Positions 29,228 through 38,875 are shown, numbered from the stretch's first letter. The stretch is DNA of 64,000 nucleotides from Rikenella microfusus DSM 15922 (GCF_000427365.1 NZ_KE386488.1:310001-374000); one strand, 5' to 3'. Notes: generated by a model not told the origin, from the letters alone. Translations and numbers: made by a program.

Positions 29228-30364
29228 ATGATGTACGTGCTATTCGTGATATTGACGTTTGCTATTTCGGCGGCCATCGGATGGTTCGTCATTCCCCGTA
29301 TCGTCATTATCGCCAAGATGAAACGCCTGTTCGACGAACACAACTCGCGGAAAGTCCACAAAGGCGCCGTCCCGCGCCTGGGCGGGTTGTCGTTCTTTCC
29401 GGCGGCCCTGTTCTCGTTCGCTTTCGTGCTGGGGCTGAGGTATTATTACGGATACGACATCGCGCTCGACCTGCAGATCGAACTGCTGACCGAATTCCTG
29501 TTCGTGATGGCCGGGATGCTGATCCTCTACTTCGTAGGGATGGCCGACGACCTGATCGGCGTGGGGTACCGCAACAAATTCGTGGTGCAGATATTCGCGG
29601 CGGCCTGTCTGGTGCTGGCCGGCGTGACGGTATTCGACCTTCAGGGGCTGTTGGGCGTGCACCGGCTGCCTTTCGCGCTGGACGCGCTGCTCACCATTAT
29701 CGTCGTGGTACTGACAGTCAATGCCTTCAACCTGATCGACGGCGTGGACGGCCTCTGCTCGGGGCTGGGAACCATTATACTGACCTCGCTGGGCATTCTT
29801 TTCATCTATTACCAACTGTTCGTGTACGCCATGTTCGCCTTCGGCATGGTGGGAGTGCTGATCGCCTTCTTCCAGTACAACGTGCTGGGGACGCGGCTCA
29901 AAGTCTTCATGGGCGACACGGGATCGCTGACGCTGGGCTACATGATCGTCTTCCTGAGCCTGAAGTTCATGAACCTCGAAAACACGACATTCATCACCTT
30001 AGGCATCCGTTCGACGATGGCGATCGTGGCGGGACTGTTGTTCGTACCGGTGTTCGATACCTGTCGGGTATTCGTGAGCCGCATTTCGCGCGGCAAGTCG
30101 CCGTTCTATCCGGACAAGAACCATGTGCACCACAAATTGCTCCAACTGAACCGGACGCACCTTCAGAGCACGGGTATCCTCCTGCTGATGGAGATCGGTT
30201 TCATTCTGCTGAATTTTTCTCTGGCGGAATTCGCCGGACTGGGAATCAATTGGGTGCTGCTGACGGACATCGCGCTGGGCATCGGGGTGAACGTAACGCT
30301 GAACCGGCTGATCGGCCGTTACGGACGGGAACTGGGCGAACACGAAGTGATGCAGAAACCGTAA
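29228..30364 (+). CDS. Undecaprenyl-phosphate sugar-1-phosphate transferase (MraY/WecA family)
   Basis: 378 residues from ATG 29228 (ATG 29231 equally possible). About ten membrane helices. Family motifs: GMADDLIG (Mg-binding DD), NLIDGVDGL, MGDTGSL, and the cytoplasmic His loop KNHVHHKLL characteristic of WecA rather than MraY. It transfers a UDP-HexNAc phosphate to undecaprenyl phosphate, starting O-antigen, capsule or secondary-polymer synthesis at the inner membrane. The gene stands alone rather than in a glycan locus. Confidence 0.88.
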   Translation: MMYVLFVILTFAISAAIGWFVIPRIVIIAKMKRLFDEHNSRKVHKGAVPRLGGLSFFPAALFSFAFVLGLRYYYGYDIALDLQIELLTEFLFVMAGMLILYFVGMADDLIGVGYRNKFVVQIFAAACLVLAGVTVFDLQGLLGVHRLPFALDALLTIIVVVLTVNAFNLIDGVDGLCSGLGTIILTSLGILFIYYQLFVYAMFAFGMVGVLIAFFQYNVLGTRLKVFMGDTGSLTLGYMIVFLSLKFMNLENTTFITLGIRSTMAIVAGLLFVPVFDTCRVFVSRISRGKSPFYPDKNHVHHKLLQLNRTHLQSTGILLLMEIGFILLNFSLAEFAGLGINWVLLTDIALGIGVNVTLNRLIGRYGRELGEHEVMQKP

Positions 30365-30938
30365 TTTCGGGCGGGGCGGTTTTATTGCGGCTTGCATAGC
30401 CGCACGGGTCGGACGTTTCCGGCGGCGGAACGCGTAAGCGCGGAGCCGCAATAGGATGCGGGGCGAGTGGCTGAGATTCCGCGGCAGCGGGCAGGCCGTA
30501 CCCCTCCGGGCGAAAAGAGTAATTACAGCCCGGGGTGTTCGACGGTATCACCGGGCTTCCCGTTAGGGCGATGCAAACTCTCGTTCGGAGTGCCCCGCGG
30601 CAGCGGGCGGGCCGAGGTGCCGAGCGGCACCCGCTCCGAAAGTTTGCAATACCTTGAAAGGGCGAAGGAGCGTAATAGGATGCGGAGCGGGCTGCCGGGA
30701 TTCCGCGACAGCGGGCGGGCCGCAGCCTCCGGCGGCGGAGGCCCGCAACTCGCAAGACTCGTTTCGGCTCCGCAGGCTGCGGCCCGAAAAGGATATTGCC
30801 CCTCCCTGCGGAGTATCCAAAGAGACCGCCGGCTGCGGCCCGAAAAGGATAATGACACCCGGAGTGTCGGAAAATACCGCCGGCTCCGGCCGAAAAGCGC
30901 CCTCGGGGCGGAAAGTATGAATCAACAATACTAACGAT
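30365..30938. repeat. Degenerate repeat region upstream of galE
   Basis: Scrambled copies of B/C wording: GGGCGGGCC at three places, GGTGCCGAGCGGCACC about 30615-30632, a C-like unit about 30705-30785 (GGCCGCAGCCT...AGGCTGCGGCC). The phrase GGCTGCGGCCCGAAAAGGATA occurs twice about 50 bp apart, and a related GGCTCCGGCCGAAAAG follows. No linker palindromes. No gene seen. Confidence 0.55.
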
Positions 30939-31976
30939 ATGTCATCCAACAAGAACAAGACCGTGCTCGTAGCCGGCGGAGCCGGGTACATCGGCACCCA
31001 CACCGCCGTCGAACTCATCAACGCCGGTTACGACGTCGTCATCGCCGACAACCTTTCTAACTCCGACCTCTCCGCCGTGAAAGGCGTCGAACAGATCGTC
31101 GGCCGCCCCGTACCTTTCGTACAGGTGGACTGCTGCGACATCGACGCCCTGCGCCGGGAAGTATTCGCCCGGTACGCGTTCGACTCCGTGATTCACTTCG
31201 CCGCCTACAAAGCCGTCGGCGAATCGGTGGCCGAGCCGCTCAAATATTTCCGCAACAACCTCGACTCGCTGCTGTGCGTGCTGAGCCTGATGAAAGAATT
31301 CGACGTGCCGAACATCGTCTTCTCGTCGTCGGCGACCGTCTACGGCCAGCCCGAAACGCTGCCCGCCACCGAACAGACCCCGCGCCAGCGTGCCAACTCG
31401 CCCTACGGCCTGACCAAGCAGATGAGCGAAGACATCATCCAGGACACCGTGGCGGCCATACCTTTCCTGAAAGCCATCGCCCTTCGTTATTTCAACCCCA
31501 TCGGGGCGCACCCCTCGGCCCTGATCGGCGAGCTGCCCAAAGGCGTGCCGGCCAACCTGGTGCCGTTCATCACCCAGACCGCCGCCGGTATCCGCAAAGA
31601 GTTGTCGGTATTCGGCGACGACTACGATACCCCCGACGGATCGTGCCTGCGGGACTACATCGACGTGGTCGATCTGGCGCGGGCGCACGTGGTGGCCGTG
31701 GACCGCATGGTACAGGGGCGTTCGACGGAACGCTACGAAATTTTCAACATCGGTACGGGCAAACCGGTGTCGGTGCTCGAACTGGTGCGGCTGTTCGAAC
31801 AGGTGAACGGCGTGCCGGTGCCGCACAAGATCGCCCCGCGGCGTCCGGGCGACGTGGAAAAGATATGGGCTTCGACCGATCTGGCGAACTCGGAACTGGG
31901 CTGGCGGGCCGAACGCGATCTGGGGGATACCCTGCGCGCGGCGTGGGCCTGGGAAAAACATATCCGGGGATTATAG
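30939..31976 (+). CDS. galE: UDP-glucose 4-epimerase
   Basis: 345 residues, extended SDR. NAD loop GGAGYIG near residue 15, active-site Ser in FSSSATVYG, and YGLTK (Tyr and Lys of YxxxK). The C-terminal part has RYFNPIGAHPS and the substrate site RRPGDVEKIWAS. It interconverts UDP-glucose and UDP-galactose. Monocistronic with its own terminator. Confidence 0.96.
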   Translation: MSSNKNKTVLVAGGAGYIGTHTAVELINAGYDVVIADNLSNSDLSAVKGVEQIVGRPVPFVQVDCCDIDALRREVFARYAFDSVIHFAAYKAVGESVAEPLKYFRNNLDSLLCVLSLMKEFDVPNIVFSSSATVYGQPETLPATEQTPRQRANSPYGLTKQMSEDIIQDTVAAIPFLKAIALRYFNPIGAHPSALIGELPKGVPANLVPFITQTAAGIRKELSVFGDDYDTPDGSCLRDYIDVVDLARAHVVAVDRMVQGRSTERYEIFNIGTGKPVSVLELVRLFEQVNGVPVPHKIAPRRPGDVEKIWASTDLANSELGWRAERDLGDTLRAAWAWEKHIRGL

Positions 31977-32528
31977 CCCGGACGCGGGCGGTTCCGACGA
32001 CGGGACGGCCGTCCTGTCTGAAAAAACAGAGGCCGGCCTTCGCAAGCCGGCCTTTTCCGTACGACGAAATACGGAGACCGCTCTCTCCCGGCTGCCGGAA
32101 CCATGCGACAAGTGCGGATTTTTTCGTATTAATCCGGTAACTATATACGATTTGGCGACTATATACAACCTTGCACAAGTTTCCCGACAACCCTGTTTCG
32201 GCTCGGCGCCGGACGGCACGAGGCGGTGCAAACCCGGGCAAAAGACCCGGAGGGTCCGGCGCGAGCCGAAAAATTACCATAGTGTAAAATAGTATATAAT
32301 TACCTGCGATTTTACCCTGTGCGATATGCATAATTGATTCTCAGTATGTTTCGGCCCGTACCCATCCCCGAAGCGGCGGAACTGCCTGAGCGCAGGCCGA
32401 AGAAACGCCGACGAAAACTGTCGGTATGCCGAAATATATAATCGAAAAGAAAAATTGCCGTCGAACCTATTCGGCGTACCCAGGTATATAACCGAACTTT
32501 TATTCCTAATTACTTATCCGATCGAACC
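31977..32528. other. Intergenic region with galE terminator, module G and half of module F
   Basis: G-type unit about 32135-32285 (TATATACGATTTGG, CGGTGCAAACCCGGG, GACCCGGAGGGTCC) and an F half about 32300-32410 (GATTTTACCCTGTGCGATATGCATAA, TCTCAGTATGTTTCGGCCCG). Two related copies of TATATAATCGAA / TATATAACCGAA stand before the Rel gene. No gene. Confidence 0.55.
32030..32056 (+). terminator. galE: galE terminator
   Basis: AGGCCGGC / GCCGGCCT stem with an 8-base loop followed by TTT, 53 bp after the galE stop. Confidence 0.75.
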
Positions 32529-34691
32529 ATGAGCCTGTACCGCGATTTCCTGACCCGTACCCGCGCCGCTTTCAGCGACGCCTCCTATAACGATATCCGC
32601 CGCGCCCTGCACGCCGCCGTGCGTTCCCTCGCCGGCCAGAAACGCTACGACGGGACCCCTTTCGTGTTCCACAGCGTAAAGACCGCGCAGATCGTCGCCG
32701 ACGAAATCGGCCTCGGCCGCAACTCCGTGGTCGCCACTCTGTTGCACGACGTGGCCCGTACCGGACTGATGTCCCCCGAACAGATCGGCCGGGAGTACGG
32801 CCCTCAGTGCGAAGCCATCGTCCGGGGCCTCAACAATATCTCCGAAGTCGATCCGAAGACCTCTACCCTCCAGGCCGATAATTTCCGCGAACTGATCGTC
32901 TCCTATTCCACTGATCCCCGCGTGATTCTCATCAAGATGGCCGACCGGCTCGAAGTGATGCGCGCCCTGGAGAGCTTCCCCGAACTCAAGCGCAACAAGA
33001 AATCGTGGGAGACCCTCAACCTCTATTCCCAGCTCGCCCACAAGCTGGGTCTCTATGCCGTCAAGTCCGAGATGGAAGACCTCTCGCTCAAATACCTCGA
33101 ACCGAAAGAGTACGACCACATCGTGCGCAAACTCTCCGAAGGGGCCGGCGAACGCGAACGCTTCATCGCCGGTTTCGTACAGCCCGTCGAAGAGCGCCTG
33201 CGTGCCCTCGGTATCCGCTACAAGCTCAAAAGCCGCACCAAATCGGTCTATTCCATCTGGCGCAAAATGCGCAAGCAGAAGGTGCCTTTCGAGGAGGTAT
33301 ACGACCTGTTCGCCATCCGCATCATCATCGACTGCCCGCCCGCCGAAGAGAAGATGCAGTGCTGGTCGGTTTACTCCGTAGTAACGGATTTCTACACCCC
33401 CAATCCCGACCGGATGCGGGACTGGATTTCGATCCCCAAGTCCAACGGATACGAGTCGCTGCACACCACGGTCGTAACGCCCGAGGGCCGGTGGGTCGAG
33501 GTGCAGATACGCACGCGGCGGATGGACGAAGTGGCCGAGCGGGGCGTCGCCGCCCACTGGCGTTACAAGGGGGTCGGCGGCGGGGGCCTCGGCAGCGAGC
33601 AGTGGCTCGCCCGCCTGCGCGAACTGGTCGAAACGGCGTCGGCCACCGAGACCATCGCCGAACGGTTCGACCTGGCCCTGAGCAGTCGCGAGGTGTTCGT
33701 CTTCACCCCCACGGGCGACCTGCGCAAGTTGCCGGAGGGGGCCACGCTGCTCGACTTCGCTTTCGATATCCACTCCAACCTGGGGGCCATGTGCACGGGC
33801 GGCAAGGTGAACGGGCGCAACGTGTCGATGCGCGAGCGGCTGCGCAACGGAGACGTGGTGGAGATCGCCACCTCCCGTTCGCAGCGGCCCAAGGCGGGAT
33901 GGCTGGACGTGGTGGTGACTTCCAAGGCGAAAGCCAAGATCAGGCAGATCCTGCGCGAGGACGAGGCCCGCAACGCCCAGCTGGGCCGCGAGGAGCTGGA
34001 GCGGAAGGTGAAAAACTGGAAACTGCCGCTGACCATCGAAGAGGCGGTAACGGCCCTTTCGAAACATTACAAAATCAAAACCGGGTTCGAGGTCTATGCG
34101 CTGATTTCGGAACAGCGGGTACCGATGGCGGAGGTCAAGGAGGTACTGGCCCGATATGCGGAAAACGGGGGCGCGGCGGCGCCGGAGATACAGCCGCGCC
34201 GGACGAAAACGGAGGGCGAGGCGGCTTCGTCGAAAGGGGACGACTGTCTGGTCATAGACGAGACGCTGAAAAACGTGGACTACAAGCTGGCCCGCTGCTG
34301 CAATCCGATCTACGGCGACCCGGTATTCGGTTTCGTGACCATCCATAACGGCATCACGATTCACCGCACGGATTGCCCGAACGCGGCGCGTCTGAGGGAG
34401 CTGTATCCGTACCGGGTGCTGAGCGCCCGGTGGCGTGCGACCTCTTCGTCGGGGGCTTTCCGGGCCACGATCCGCGTACAGGGCGATGACGTGCCGGGAC
34501 TGGCGGGGCGCGTCACGGACCTGATTTCGCAGGAGCTGAAACTGAATATCCGTTCGATGTCGTTCGGGGCGCAGCGGGGCGTCATGGAGGGGCAGCTCTC
34601 GATCGAAGTGACAAGCGCCCAGGCGGTCGATATGGTACTTTACAAACTCAAGAAAGTAAATGGCGTCACACGGGCGTTCCGGGTCAATTGA
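32529..34691 (+). CDS. RelA/SpoT-family (p)ppGpp synthetase with degenerate hydrolase site
   Basis: 720 residues. Order: HD domain (about 25-150), synthetase (about 205-335), TGS (about 380-440), and a C-terminal ACT domain (about 645-720). Synthetase residues are intact: KSRTKSVYSIWRKM, DLFAIR (Asp), PKSNGYESLHT and VEVQIRT (Glu). The hydrolase half keeps His48 and His73-Asp74, but the Glu-Asp pair normally right after HD (HDxxEDT) reads HDVARTG, and the ADRLHNMRT motif reads ADRLEVMRA. It is therefore probably a synthetase-only RelA-type enzyme of the stringent response. A second, hydrolase-competent copy would be expected elsewhere. Confidence 0.9.
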   Translation: MSLYRDFLTRTRAAFSDASYNDIRRALHAAVRSLAGQKRYDGTPFVFHSVKTAQIVADEIGLGRNSVVATLLHDVARTGLMSPEQIGREYGPQCEAIVRGLNNISEVDPKTSTLQADNFRELIVSYSTDPRVILIKMADRLEVMRALESFPELKRNKKSWETLNLYSQLAHKLGLYAVKSEMEDLSLKYLEPKEYDHIVRKLSEGAGERERFIAGFVQPVEERLRALGIRYKLKSRTKSVYSIWRKMRKQKVPFEEVYDLFAIRIIIDCPPAEEKMQCWSVYSVVTDFYTPNPDRMRDWISIPKSNGYESLHTTVVTPEGRWVEVQIRTRRMDEVAERGVAAHWRYKGVGGGGLGSEQWLARLRELVETASATETIAERFDLALSSREVFVFTPTGDLRKLPEGATLLDFAFDIHSNLGAMCTGGKVNGRNVSMRERLRNGDVVEIATSRSQRPKAGWLDVVVTSKAKAKIRQILREDEARNAQLGREELERKVKNWKLPLTIEEAVTALSKHYKIKTGFEVYALISEQRVPMAEVKEVLARYAENGGAAAPEIQPRRTKTEGEAASSKGDDCLVIDETLKNVDYKLARCCNPIYGDPVFGFVTIHNGITIHRTDCPNAARLRELYPYRVLSARWRATSSSGAFRATIRVQGDDVPGLAGRVTDLISQELKLNIRSMSFGAQRGVMEGQLSIEVTSAQAVDMVLYKLKKVNGVTRAFRVN

Positions 34692-34775
34692 ACCGAGGGA
34701 ACTGCCTGACGCACGAAGAAGTCCGGGCGCTCCGAATAAGGGCGCCCGGCGAAACTATGGACCGCATAAACCGGC
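34692..34775. terminator. Hairpin between Rel and orphan gene
   Basis: CCGGGCGC (34723-34730) pairs with GCGCCCGG (34742-34749) around 11 bases, 32 bp past the Rel stop. No T-run, so its terminator role is uncertain. Confidence 0.4.
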
Positions 34776-35150
34776 CTACTTATAAACGGCCAGGAAAATC
34801 GGTTTCGAACTGAGAGCACATTGTTGGATCAGTTCGAGGAGATTATTCTTCAGTGCAGCCTCGCCGCCCTTTAAGGCAAAGGGCTGCCATTTGTTGTCTT
34901 CCAGAAAATAGACTCCGTCTTCCGGATGTTGGAATTCCAGGGTCATGTCGGATTCAAGGTTGCCGGAATTATCGGAACAATAAGGCATTCCGGGGCCGAA
35001 GGCGGCCAACACGTCTCCGGGTGAATTTGCGTACGGCCAGCGCCACTCTTTAACCGCGATGTTATTCTCCGGCTTGATTCCGGCAGCACAGACCGGAATG
35101 TTAAGTTTTCGTGGTAGCAGTACACCGCCACTGCAGATAATCAGATACAT
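34776..35150 (-). CDS. Small hypothetical protein
   Basis: 124 residues. Not recognised. No signal peptide or membrane helix; the protein is soluble, mildly acidic, with sequence such as QHPEDGVYFLEDNKWQPFAL suggesting a beta-rich fold. Base composition is clearly lower in GC than both neighbours, which hints at a recent arrival or a remnant of a larger gene. The ATG at 35150 is the only good start. Confidence 0.5.
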   Translation of the reverse strand: MYLIICSGGVLLPRKLNIPVCAAGIKPENNIAVKEWRWPYANSPGDVLAAFGPGMPYCSDNSGNLESDMTLEFQHPEDGVYFLEDNKWQPFALKGGEAALKNNLLELIQQCALSSKPIFLAVYK

Positions 35151-35972
35151 AATCTCAAGCTATAAAAAAGTGTTCCCTACTCTGTCTGCGGGGTTTTCGG
35201 GTACGCCCCGTGCAAGCCTTGCGCTGACAAAGGTGAAAGGGACGGGACTGCGAATCAAATGAAATTGGCGAACGGACACGGTGGTTTGACGGTTGCTGCC
35301 GTACGGTTGGCGGAAAGTGCTTCCGGTTCTGTTACCGGTTCTATTTGCAGTTCTGTTGCCGGCTCTGCTTGCGGTTCTGTTTGCGGATGGCTGGCTTACG
35401 GCGCCACGCAAAGCCTCGTTTCAGGTGCGGCAAGCGGGTCGAAACGCGATCGTGCTCGCGATGATTATCCCCCGGTTTACGACGGACTACACAGCTTTTC
35501 CGCCATCAGGTACAAAGGGGACAGGCTGCAAGGGAACGAACGACAGGCGGAGCGAATCTCTGCGGGAGGAAGATTGCAGCCTGCGGAAGCCTGCTCGCTC
35601 GCAAGACTTGTTTCCGTTCTCCGCAGGTTGCGCTCTTGGGTAAATAACCGTACGATTAATATATGTTGCCGCCCGGAGCCAGCGAGGGCAAAACCGCAGG
35701 TTGCAGCCCTGCGCCGGGGGTGGCTCCGGGCTGACCGCTGACGCGGAGACTGATTTTAAATCGTACGGTTAAAAATAAATTTCCGCGTTAGCAGGCGGGC
35801 CGGACGCCTCCCCCTCGGGAGGCCCGCAATTCGTCGTTCTACGCGCCGAAAGTTGCGACCGCTCCCGGGCGTCCGACCTGAGAAACAACGGGTACGTTTG
35901 GCTGTAGTCACCGGGAAACGGAACTCGCTGTGTCCGGTATGTTCCGTGTAAACACTTGCCGGTCGGAACCGG
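35151..35972. repeat. Intergenic region with tandem repeat, C-like, A and B modules
   Basis: A 12-bp tandem repeat at 35326-35385, a C-like remnant about 35565-35640, linker AACCGTACGATT 35646-35657, module A about 35665-35745, module B about 35785-35885. Open frames across the tandem repeat on both strands are periodic and I do not call them genes. Confidence 0.65.
35326..35385. repeat. 12-bp tandem repeat, five copies
   Basis: Five consecutive variants of GTTCTGTTGCCG (first copy GTTCTGTTACCG, last GTTCTGTTTGCG), with a partial copy before. Period 12 keeps any reading frame open (VLLPVLFA on plus, NRTGNRTA on minus). Confidence 0.75.
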
Positions 35973-36812
35973 TTATTTCTTGTCGTAATTACGGCGATAG
36001 GCGGAAGGCGTCGCACCGAAACGTTCCCGGAACAGCTTGATGAAATGCGAGGGGTTGTTGAAACGGCATTCGCGGGCGATTTCGGCTACAGACCGGGGCG
36101 AGGTAATCAGTTGAAGCCGTGCGTGGGCCAACCGTTGTTCGTTGAGCCACCTGTGGGGCGAAGTGTGGAAATGGCGGCGGAATTCATTCTTGAACATACT
36201 CAGGCTCATGCCGCACAAGGCGGCCAATTCCTGGAGCCCGGCCCCGGAGAGGACATTCTCGCGCACCACTTCGGGCAGGGTGTGAGGGCCGTCCGAAAAG
36301 GACGCGCACACCGGACGGCAAATACAGCATCCGGGCCGAGTCATCAGCAATTGTACCAACTCACAGAGCTTGAGGTGTCCCAGTTCGGGATTGGAAAGAT
36401 GGACCTGGGCGGCGACGAACCGGTGTACGGAGCGGAAAAAATCTTCGATCACGGGCCACGCCGGGTAAGTGTAGACCTCGGTGCGGTTGCGGCACAGGGC
36501 GCAGAGACGGTTCACCGCGGTGATATTTTCCTGTGGGGTGAAGCTGTTGCGCAGGTCGGCCGGAGTATAGAAGAAGAGGGTCTGCCGAAACGGATGGGAG
36601 GCGTCCTGGGGGCTGTTTTCGACATAATGGGTGCCCCGGTTCAGGTGGAAAAGTTCGCCGGCCTGCACGGTGACGTATTTGTCGGCCAAATGGATCAGTT
36701 TGGTGCCCTGCTCGATATATCCGATGGCGTTGCGGCCGTAGCGGACCGTCTGTATGCCGACATTGGAATCGCTCTGATGGCGGAAAATAACGGAGGGTGT
36801 GGTATTGTCCAT
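35973..36812 (-). CDS. AraC-family transcription regulator
   Basis: 279 residues from the ATG at 36812; a longer frame reaches 37100 but its extra part is Arg/Ser-rich and unlike protein. The N-terminal part (about 1-110) is an AraC-type beta-barrel sensor (YIEQGTKLIHLADKYVTVQAGELFHLNRGTHY). The C-terminal 100 residues hold two helix-turn-helix units with the signature RECRFNNPSHFIKLFRERFGATPSAYRR. Ligand and target are unknown; no likely target gene is adjacent. Several Cys in the linker (PGCCICRPVC) are unusual and may sense metal or redox. Confidence 0.85.
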   Translation of the reverse strand: MDNTTPSVIFRHQSDSNVGIQTVRYGRNAIGYIEQGTKLIHLADKYVTVQAGELFHLNRGTHYVENSPQDASHPFRQTLFFYTPADLRNSFTPQENITAVNRLCALCRNRTEVYTYPAWPVIEDFFRSVHRFVAAQVHLSNPELGHLKLCELVQLLMTRPGCCICRPVCASFSDGPHTLPEVVRENVLSGAGLQELAALCGMSLSMFKNEFRRHFHTSPHRWLNEQRLAHARLQLITSPRSVAEIARECRFNNPSHFIKLFRERFGATPSAYRRNYDKK

Positions 36813-38095
36813 AAAGATGAATTTTATATGAAATAAACGAATAGAAATATATATCGCGTTTTTAGGCTGGCTGGGGCTGGAAACGGCGCGGGCGGAACGG
36901 GACGGAGAATTATTCCGTGGCCCGGCCTGCGGATTGCGGCGGAAAGCGGAAAGAGGACATAAGCTATGCGATATAATTAATAGTGTAATAGGATTCGCAT
37001 CCGTTTTCCTGCGGCGGAAACGGGGCGTATCTTTGTAAAACAATACGGCAGACCGATTATTATATGTTGCGAATATATAAATAATCGTTGCTCCGTGCAA
37101 TGCGGCCCGGAAATTTCACGCCGGAAACGGGAAGGATATTCCGGCCGGCGGCGCGGGAACGGCAGGGACGGGCCGCCTGACACGGCTGTGCCGGTATACG
37201 GACAATCTGACATATTTCGATAATGGGTCATACTAATTTTCTACTCACAAACTGCGTACCGGAATTGTCCGTAATAAATAAAAAAATCACCTAATGTGAT
37301 ATTTTTTAATGGAATTATGTATCCGGAATGAGAACGGGCCGCAGTCTCCCGCTGCAGCCCAGCCTTTGGCCGGGGGTGGTTTCGGTCCATGGATTGTCCG
37401 GTTGCCGCGGGCGGCGGGCCTATACAAGAAAACGTAGGTTTCAATGTACTGTCTGTCGCCGACGGGCTTTTGTTCTTTCTTCGCCCGCTCGTGCCGCGGA
37501 GGCACTTGCTTTCTTGAACGGGCAAGAAAGCAAGCAAAGAACCCGCCGGGAATGCGATTCCCGGGCCGGTAGCCTCTGTCCCTACTTCGATACCAAGGGA
37601 AAAGCCGGGAGTATTTTTTAAGCCTGCATGATTACCATGTTCTCCCTTAGCCAGGCCGGAGCCACCCCCGGCGTAGGCCTGCAACTGCGCTGCGCTTGTT
37701 GCGGCTCCGCTGGCTCCGGCTTTGAATCTGCAAATTAAAAGTACGGTTAAATATTCTGTTTGCTAAGGGTCGCAGCCTGCGGGGCACGCAACGATCGCGT
37801 GAGCGATTGATTTTGCGGGCCTCCGCTGCGGGAGGCTGCGGCCCGCGCGACCTGAAGGTCGCAAAGCATGTCCTGCCATTTAATTGTACGGTTTTTATTG
37901 ATGCAATTCTGAAAAATCGCCGGCTTTTCGGCCCGCACGGCTCCCGACGGTCGGGAGCGGCGCGGACCGAAAAAAGAGATGCTATGTAAAATATATAATT
38001 GACAAAATTTATTCGGTTATGTCTTTGTTTTCTTTGTCCCGATGCGGACGGCGGATGTACGGCAGTTCGGTCGGGAGGCCGGGAAGGAGGCCGCG
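36813..38095. repeat. Repeat mosaic upstream of the phage head module (E-A-C-D)
   Basis: 36813-37240 shows no gene and no module. Then module E about 37440-37625 (hairpin arms CTTGCTTTCTTG 37503-37514 and CAAGAAAGCAAG 37521-37532), module A about 37640-37725, module C about 37750-37880, module D-like about 37895-37970. The last bases before the phage genes are plain. Confidence 0.75.
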
Positions 38096-38434
38096 ATGAG
38101 GACGAATTTTCTGGAAGAAGAATTGCGGAACGTCGCGGCACTGGAAGCGTGTTACCGACAGGCGGCCGAATGGGTCAGGCCTTCGGAAATGGAAGAAAAC
38201 CTCGTACCGCAGGCACGGGCTTATATGGCGGCTTTGCGCGGGCTGGAACGTTGTACGGAACTGCGCCTCCGAATGGTTCGTGAAGCGGGCCGGTTGCCGG
38301 AGCCGGAAGCGGACGAGCCGTTGGCGACGGTCGATTTGAGCCGGTTGTCGGACGGAGCCTTGCGCGAGGTCGAGGCCGCCTTAGTGCCTGCGGCGCTGTG
38401 GCGGGAGGGAAAGGAGGACGGTAAAGGGGAATGA
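38096..38434 (+). CDS. Hypothetical phage protein, possible small terminase subunit
   Basis: 112 residues from ATG 38096, which has AAGGAGG five bases upstream; an in-frame ATG at 38042 would add 18 residues. Predicted all-helical and acidic (LEEELRNVAALEACYRQAAEW). Position directly before the large terminase suggests the DNA-recognition small subunit, but no motif proves it. The stop TGA at 38432 overlaps ATG 38431 (ATGA). The same frame then stays open for 146 more codons with genome-typical codons (many ACG, GCG, GAA) up to TGA 38873, suggesting that the original gene was longer or that the stop is read through. Confidence 0.5.
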   Translation: MRTNFLEEELRNVAALEACYRQAAEWVRPSEMEENLVPQARAYMAALRGLERCTELRLRMVREAGRLPEPEADEPLATVDLSRLSDGALREVEAALVPAALWREGKEDGKGE

Positions 38435-38875
38435 CACGAAAAGAGGAACGGAGCGGTTTGCACGCCGTATCGGAAAAGAGGGCCGGTCCTGTCGTCGGCA
38501 ACGACGGAAGTCTGCACGGAAGATACCGTTCCCGCGACGGAGCGGACAGTGACTGCGACGAGCGCCGAATCGTCGGTGGCGACGGTGTTTCGTCCGGCAA
38601 CGGAAACGGAAATATTTCGGCCTGCAGGAGCGGAGTCCCGGACGACGGGGGCAGCCCCGGAACGGAATTCGGCAATGGTTCCGGATACGAAACCGGACAT
38701 TTCCGGGTTGCAGGAAACGGACGCGGGCCTGCGGACGGGGGCAGCCGTATTCCGGCCGATGGAGGCGGAAGCACCCTTGCAGCCGTCGGGCGCGGGGATT
38801 CCGCCTCCGGAAACGACGGCCGCCCGAAGAGGTGCGGGGACGGTAAGCGGGGGCAGACTCCGGTCATCGGGATGA
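38435..38875 (+). other. Open continuation of the small-terminase frame (Ala/Thr/Pro/Glu-rich)
   Basis: In the frame of the preceding gene, no stop occurs from 38435 to TGA 38873-38875. The peptide is rich in Ala, Thr, Pro, Glu (for example VPATERTVTATSAESS) with high-GC third positions like its neighbours. The overlapping +1 frame, which is the extended N-terminus of the terminase, gives a Gly/Asn/Ser string instead. Its end overlaps terminase ATG 38872 as ATGA. It is either a readthrough extension, a gene fragment with a lost start, or an uncoding GC-rich stretch. Confidence 0.35.

Noticed and set aside
32514-34364. 616-codon minus-strand frame opposite the Rel gene
   Set aside because: Antisense shadow of an intact, recognisable enzyme.
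35160-35741. Frames across the 12-bp tandem repeat
   Set aside because: Openness follows from the repeat period; peptides are purely periodic.
36813-37100. N-terminal extension of the AraC-type regulator to 37100
   Set aside because: The extra 96 residues are Arg/Ser-rich and not part of the fold; ATG 36812 begins the sensor domain.
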